Part shown: piece after piece, positions 61,001 through 64,000 of the stretch
How positions within the stretch are numbered: position 1 is the first letter of the stretch
Layout of the letters: each line of letters begins with the position of its first letter
Origin: Portibacter marinus
Lineage (GTDB): Bacteria; Bacteroidota; Bacteroidia; Chitinophagales; Saprospiraceae
DNA: 64,000 nucleotides
NCBI RefSeq assembly: GCF_021533195.1
Contig: NZ_JAJNKB010000006.1
Location: 124,001 to 188,000 of the forward strand
Reading direction: 5' to 3'
Position numbers and translations under genes: made by a program
The notes under the pieces: model-generated
Told to the model about the DNA's origin: nothing
Database searches by the model: none
What the model saw: only the letters and a program-made list of their open reading frames with translations

Positions 61001-61102
61001 GTTACTCAAATGCATTCCGACTTCAGGTGGAATACTGCGCTGACATGAGAATGCACTCATCGCAAGTAAATACCAAAGAAAAGTTGATCGGAATGACTTC
61101 AT
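58091..61102 (-). CDS. PSCyt1/DUF1549/DUF1553 planctomycete-type cytochrome lipoprotein
   Basis: A lipoprotein of about 1003 residues (lipobox AFSC near residue 20). The N-terminal planctomycete-type cytochrome domain has the haem motif CFSCHG (about residue 54). A DUF1549 domain follows (about residues 140-350, with EWMDVARYADSHGLHADGY and a second CARCH motif near residue 330). A LamG-like region covers about 430-620, and a DUF1553 domain about 690-960 (with RVTVNRYWQMIFG and LARGPSFRMQAEMIRD). These proteins occur with DUF1501 partners in genomes rich in polysaccharide degradation. The ATG at 61102 is preferred to the TTG at 61111. Confidence 0.88.
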   Translation of the reverse strand: MKSFRSTFLWYLLAMSAFSCQRSIPPEVGMHLSNLDKNISFNNEVKPILSDRCFSCHGPDANTRKAELRLDQRPPEKVFNLILDRILSEDAEILMPPPESKMELTDVEKATLVQWIKQGAKYEKHWAFIPPENEEVPEIAQGFTAYNEIDHFITQRLEDVDLKQSPKADEERLLRRVTLDLTGLPPTIQEIDAFLADDAPNAYEKVVDRLLQSEEYGERMAMEWMDVARYADSHGLHADGYRMMWPWRDWVINAFNENLSYQDFVTWQIAGDMIPNATYEQKLATAFNRNHSMTGEGGAIDEEYRLGYVYDRTETFSTVFLGLTTGCARCHDHKFDPVSQKEYYELAAFFNNVKELGMTGDDGNYGPMLAVISDEKRKEIEQLSTEIQTLSENEVYAIEEFIDLKEQEPIFHGKVNELKDGKLDQNKNFTTRSTADLVEGFEGNAALLTGEYDELNIQGIPDFQAHEPFAASLYINTTKRDSQKTQTLMGTSGNKNNFWRGWDFFLDDQNRLNARLINSLPHNYIHSRSKDSIRLNEWTKVSFTYDGTGLAKGIDFKIGDQDQSIEVVYDQLYKSIHPIKSGSHEKEDRKTIKVGKSYRGFTGEYGVFKGRVDEIKLYHFPKNDLLRNKVRAKFEVYDKVEEVMVMEEMPEPRVAYMYNRGEYNQPSEQVHASTPKILGSFPEASNRDRLGLAQLLFAPDNPLTARVTVNRYWQMIFGEGIVATPNDFGLQGARPTHPELLDYLAIQFMKHDWDMKWLMKKMVMSYTYQQSSNQTTILQEKDPENKLLARGPSFRMQAEMIRDNALAASGLLKKNKGGESVKPYQPEGLWIEKSSFSHILLRYEPDKGDSLYRRSLYTFLRRTSPNPSMTIFDAPTREVCVVKRENTSTPLQALVLLNDPQFVEISRILAERIQEEAGSSLPDQIQYAFRLATGRTADQEEINLLKELYERQYKYYIDHEQDAKDLISVGEFRVPDHLSPSKTAALTYVTSTLINHTESYMKR

Positions 61103-61154
61103 GGAACTCAAATTATAAATTTTTCTTGATATTCGTGAAAAGTTAGAATTTTCA

Positions 61155-62039
61155 ATGAGGACAAAGTTAAGGTGTAATGAGGAAAAGGCTAAAGTCTTTC
61201 GAAGTAATAGATATAATTTGACAAGTTTGCATTTTGGGTTACTACGGGTATTAGTTCTAAAGCATCTTAATTATGCGAAGATTTTGAGCCGGAAGTTTAC
61301 CTTCTTGATCATTTCAATCATAGGTATCCATTCTGGACACAGTCAAAAAACAGATACTATTCCTTTTGAATTAACCGCATATAACAATATTATTATCGAT
61401 GCTGTATTGAATACCGAAGATTCCCTCAGATTAATGTTCCATACTGCTGCTGACGGTATTTCTGTTACTACGAAAGCGTTAAGCCAATTAAAGAAGAAAT
61501 TGACAACGACAACTACAACAGGTAAAGCGTAGGGTGGTGAAGGTGAAGTTAAATTTGCAAAAGATAATACACTAGAGATCGGATCAAAACTGATCGAACT
61601 CAACTTTGATCAAAAACTGATGGTCATACATGAGGACTTACCTGATGTCACTGAATACCTTGCATATATCATCAATGTGGAATCTGGGTTTATGTATGTC
61701 AATGGCCACTGTTATAATGGACAAAAGAAACACTCGAATCCATTTCTTATCCATTCTGGATATTCGGGCACCATCCTTTTAGATGACGGATTTGCTTCCA
61801 GATCAGGGATGTCCGAATTGGAGGTTGTCAGCGAGACAGCACTTAAAGATTCCTATGGAAATGTTCTTAAAAAGAAAAAATCCGTTTTGCCTCTATTTGA
61901 GCTCGAAGACTTTCAATTTGAAAACCTTCACATTGGGTTTTTTGAAGGTAAAATCGGGAACCAAAAAAACAGCATCATAGGAGGTGAATTACTGAAAAGG
62001 TTCAATATGATTATCGATCGTGTAGATCGAAAAGTATAA
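61155..62039 (+). pseudogene. Pepsin/retropepsin-like gene interrupted by an in-frame TAG
   Basis: One frame runs from 61155 to 62039 but is broken by TAG at 61530-61532. The first part has a hydrophobic leader (FTFLIISIIGI, then HSGHSQ) and a segment SLRLMFHTAADGISVTT. After the TAG the frame continues GGEGEVKFAKDNTLEIGSK, and later FLIHSGYSGTILLDDGFAS and IIGGELLKRFNMIID. The two H-T-A and H-S-G segments take the place of the D-T-G motifs of aspartyl proteases. In relatives I recall, a Trp-Gly-Gly stands where TAG-Gly-Gly is here, and a further block of about 35 residues is missing after NTLEIG. The most likely reading is a decaying gene. A TTG at 61284 may be the true start. Confidence 0.7.
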
Positions 62040-62086
62040 CTACGGCCTAACAATATGTTTGCATCCCCTATTCGAGATTTATGACG

Positions 62087-63616
62087 TTACAAATCAAATT
62101 TAATCCCCTGCGCCAGCGGCAGCTCATCACTGTAGTTGATGGTATTGGTCTGTCGTCTCATATAAGCCTTCCAGGCATCTGATCCACTTTCACGACCGCC
62201 ACCAGTTTCTTTTTCTCCGCCGAATGCTCCTCCAATTTCAGCACCGCTCGTACCGATGTTGACATTTGCAATTCCGCAATCTGAACCTGCACTGGACAAG
62301 AATAGCTCTGCTTCTTTAAGATTATTCGTCATGATCGCTGAGGATAGACCTTGTGGAACGTTGTTTTGCATCTGGATAGCCTCCTCCAGTTCGTTGTACT
62401 TAATCAGATAAAGAATCGGAGCAAATGTTTCATGCTGAACGATCTTATAATGATTTTCAACTTCAGCGATGCAAGGTTTAACATAACATCCGGAATCATA
62501 TTCGTCTCCTTTAAGCACTCCTCCCGGAACCAGCATTTTTCCTCCCTGTTCTTTAATTGCCTTGATGGAATTTAAATAGGCCTCCACAGCATCTTTATCA
62601 ATCAAAGGACCAACATGCATATTAGGGTCCAATGGATTGCCTATTTTCAGTTGTTTATACGCCTTCTTCAATTGGGAAGATACTTTTGAATAAATGGATT
62701 CGTGAATAATCAACCTCCTGGTAGATGTGCATCTTTGACCACAAGTTCCCACGGCACCAAATACTGCTCCGGCAAGCACGACATTTAAGTCTGAATTAGG
62801 AGTGACGATGATGGCATTGTTACCGCCCAATTCCAGCAAACTTTTACCAAGCCTGGAAGCAACTACGGATCCTACAATTTTGCCCATTCGCGATGAACCA
62901 GTAGCAGAAATAAGCGGTACTCTTGGATCATAAGTCATGTACTCACCTACCTTATAATCACCATTGATTATACAGTTGACACCTTCCGGTACCTTATTGG
63001 CTTTTAATACTTTCTGAAAGATATTATTACAGGCTATGGCACACAAAGGGGTTTTCTCACTTGCCTTCCAAATGCATACATCACCGCAGACCATGGCGAT
63101 CATGGCATTCCAGGACCAAACCGCTACCGGGAAATTAAAAGCACTAATGATGCCCACTATTCCCAAGGGGTGCCATTGTTCGTACATTCTGTGACCAGGT
63201 CTTTCAGAATGCATGGTTAAACCGTATAATTGTCTGGAAAGACCCACAGCAAAGTCGCAGATGTCTATCATTTCCTGCACTTCACCCCAACCTTCCTGAA
63301 GACTCTTACCCATCTCGTAACTCACCAGGCGACCTAATGCATCTTTATTTTCTCTTAAGGCATCACCATACTGTCGGATGACTTCTCCTCTTTTAGGAGC
63401 AGGTACTTTTCTCCACTTTTTAAAGGCGTCCTCTGCTTTTCTCACCACTTTCGTATAATCTTTTTCCGAGGTGATGCCTACTTTCCCAATCAGTTTCCCG
63501 TCTACAGGAGAATAAGATTCTATAAATTCTGTTGATTTTCCGACAGATTTTCTTCCTGTCCAGGTTCCTTCATTAGACTTATTTAAGCCTAACTGCTTTA
63601 AAAAATTAGTATTCAT
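62087..63616 (-). CDS. Aldehyde dehydrogenase, ALDH7/piperideine-6-carboxylate dehydrogenase type
   Basis: A 509-residue NAD-dependent aldehyde dehydrogenase. The catalytic Cys is in GTCGQRCTSTRR (about residue 300) and the Glu in LLELGGNNAI (about residue 266). GSSRMGKIVG binds the cofactor. The closing segment GGAFGGEKETGGGRESGSDAWK is, in two parts, a mark of the ALDH7 family, which oxidises alpha-aminoadipate semialdehyde in lysine degradation. No other lysine catabolism gene is adjacent. It lies 34 bases after the RND-type permease stop. Confidence 0.88.
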   Translation of the reverse strand: MNTNFLKQLGLNKSNEGTWTGRKSVGKSTEFIESYSPVDGKLIGKVGITSEKDYTKVVRKAEDAFKKWRKVPAPKRGEVIRQYGDALRENKDALGRLVSYEMGKSLQEGWGEVQEMIDICDFAVGLSRQLYGLTMHSERPGHRMYEQWHPLGIVGIISAFNFPVAVWSWNAMIAMVCGDVCIWKASEKTPLCAIACNNIFQKVLKANKVPEGVNCIINGDYKVGEYMTYDPRVPLISATGSSRMGKIVGSVVASRLGKSLLELGGNNAIIVTPNSDLNVVLAGAVFGAVGTCGQRCTSTRRLIIHESIYSKVSSQLKKAYKQLKIGNPLDPNMHVGPLIDKDAVEAYLNSIKAIKEQGGKMLVPGGVLKGDEYDSGCYVKPCIAEVENHYKIVQHETFAPILYLIKYNELEEAIQMQNNVPQGLSSAIMTNNLKEAELFLSSAGSDCGIANVNIGTSGAEIGGAFGGEKETGGGRESGSDAWKAYMRRQTNTINYSDELPLAQGIKFDL

Positions 63617-63650
63617 TTGTGGCTTGTTTAGTGGAAGCGAATTCGATCCC

Positions 63651-64000
63651 TTATTCTTTCTCTTCCTTGATCAATAATCTGATCAGCAAAGGTATTATAA
63701 ATAAATCGCTTAACAATGCAGTTACAAGGGTAATTCCTATTAGGATGCCTATAGATCGACTTGGTGGGTGAATGGAGAAAAGCAAAACCATAAAACCAAA
63801 AAATAAAATGATACTGGTTATACATATTGCCTTACCCGTTTCCAAGAAGGTATTCTTTAAGGATTTTTCAATGGAATAACCTTTTAATCTACCGAGTTTA
63901 AATCGGCTTAGAAAATGAATGCTGTCATCCACCGCAATACCGAATATGATGGCAAAAACAATGGTGATACCTGCCTCCAATTCAATGTTTAAAAATCCTA
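63651..64000 (-). CDS. RND-superfamily membrane permease, 3' part (cut by window end)
   Basis: The reading frame is open to the edge of the window, beyond the TTG at 63980, so this is the C-terminal part of a larger protein. It contains IVFAIIFGIAVDDSIHFLSRF, the transmembrane motif of MMPL/SSD-type RND permeases, then three more hydrophobic helices (ICITSIILFFGFMVLLF, IGILIGITLVTALLSDLF) and a charged end. It probably exports lipids or hydrophobic compounds. Substrate unknown. Confidence 0.85.
   Translation of the reverse strand, partial: GFLNIELEAGITIVFAIIFGIAVDDSIHFLSRFKLGRLKGYSIEKSLKNTFLETGKAICITSIILFFGFMVLLFSIHPPSRSIGILIGITLVTALLSDLFIIPLLIRLLIKEEKE

Noticed and set aside
61530-61532. 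TAG read as pyrrolysine or programmed readthrough
   Set aside because: No pyl genes are seen, other genes use TAG as a normal stop, and a second lesion in the same gene favours decay.

Overview
The window reads as a chromosomal piece of a Bacteroidota bacterium, most likely from the Saprospiria or a neighbouring class. The supporting genes are a mutY-ssb-gldE-gldD run with gliding-motility proteins, the small phylum-specific families DUF5606 and DUF4271, a bacillithiol gene (bshA), a fused 2-oxoacid dehydrogenase E1, and a planctomycete-type cytochrome/DUF1501 operon. Several conserved genes (hemD, a HAD hydrolase, gldE, a GH3-family gene, a MerR gene) can only start at TTG. No rRNA, tRNA, CRISPR array, transposase or prophage gene was seen. 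Both ends cut genes: pabB on the left and an RND-type permease on the right. The class-level placement is inference.

Layout. 1-5.2 kb: folate genes pabB/pabC, then a tightly overlapping run dtd, MazG-like, creatininase-like, Gfo/Idh/MocA oxidoreductase. 5.2-8.2 kb: a histidine kinase, response regulator and secreted-protein operon on the minus strand. 8.3-13.4 kb: DUF4271, hemD, CoA-type NUDIX hydrolase, PQQ-type sugar dehydrogenase lipoprotein, HAD hydrolase and CAT-like acetyltransferase, all plus. 13.4-17.6 kb: a minus operon of a MoaD/ThiS-like protein, a BNR beta-propeller, a MobA-like nucleotidyltransferase and a CNNM/CorC membrane protein, facing an XdhC gene. 17.7-22.2 kb: a possible small lipoprotein coupled to a lipid kinase, a pyruvate oxidase-type enzyme and a carotenoid oxygenase. 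22.2-26.3 kb: mutY-ssb-gldE-gldD and an ECF sigma gene with a clear terminator. 26.6-34.1 kb: recO, fused E1, repeat array A, DUF5606, purine nucleoside phosphorylase, uvrA.

34.1-41.7 kb is the most plastic stretch: a degenerate 40-bp repeat, a sulfatase whose 5' end carries repeat-like sequence, a four-helix-bundle (S23) gene, an A+T-rich gene of unknown function, a two-gene nucleotidyltransferase module broken by an internal deletion, an HD hydrolase, a glycoside hydrolase family 2 enzyme, and repeat array B. 41.7-52 kb: YceI lipoprotein, MerR regulator with a degenerate cobalamin-binding domain, bshA, an M20 peptidase, a LexA-like regulator facing dinB, a secreted duplicated-domain protein, a TPR protein and a GH3-type synthetase. 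52-64 kb: a protease-propeller-barrel fusion, a three-gene PSD1/DUF1501/DUF2231 operon, a pepsin-like gene interrupted by an in-frame TAG, an ALDH7 dehydrogenase and the cut RND permease.

The items that look least described are: two arrays of nested-hairpin repeats (29.3 and 41.3 kb) that share one architecture; the MoaD-like/beta-propeller pair inside a molybdenum-type operon with no molybdoenzyme nearby; the internally deleted nucleotidyltransferase pair; and the TAG-interrupted protease-like gene.
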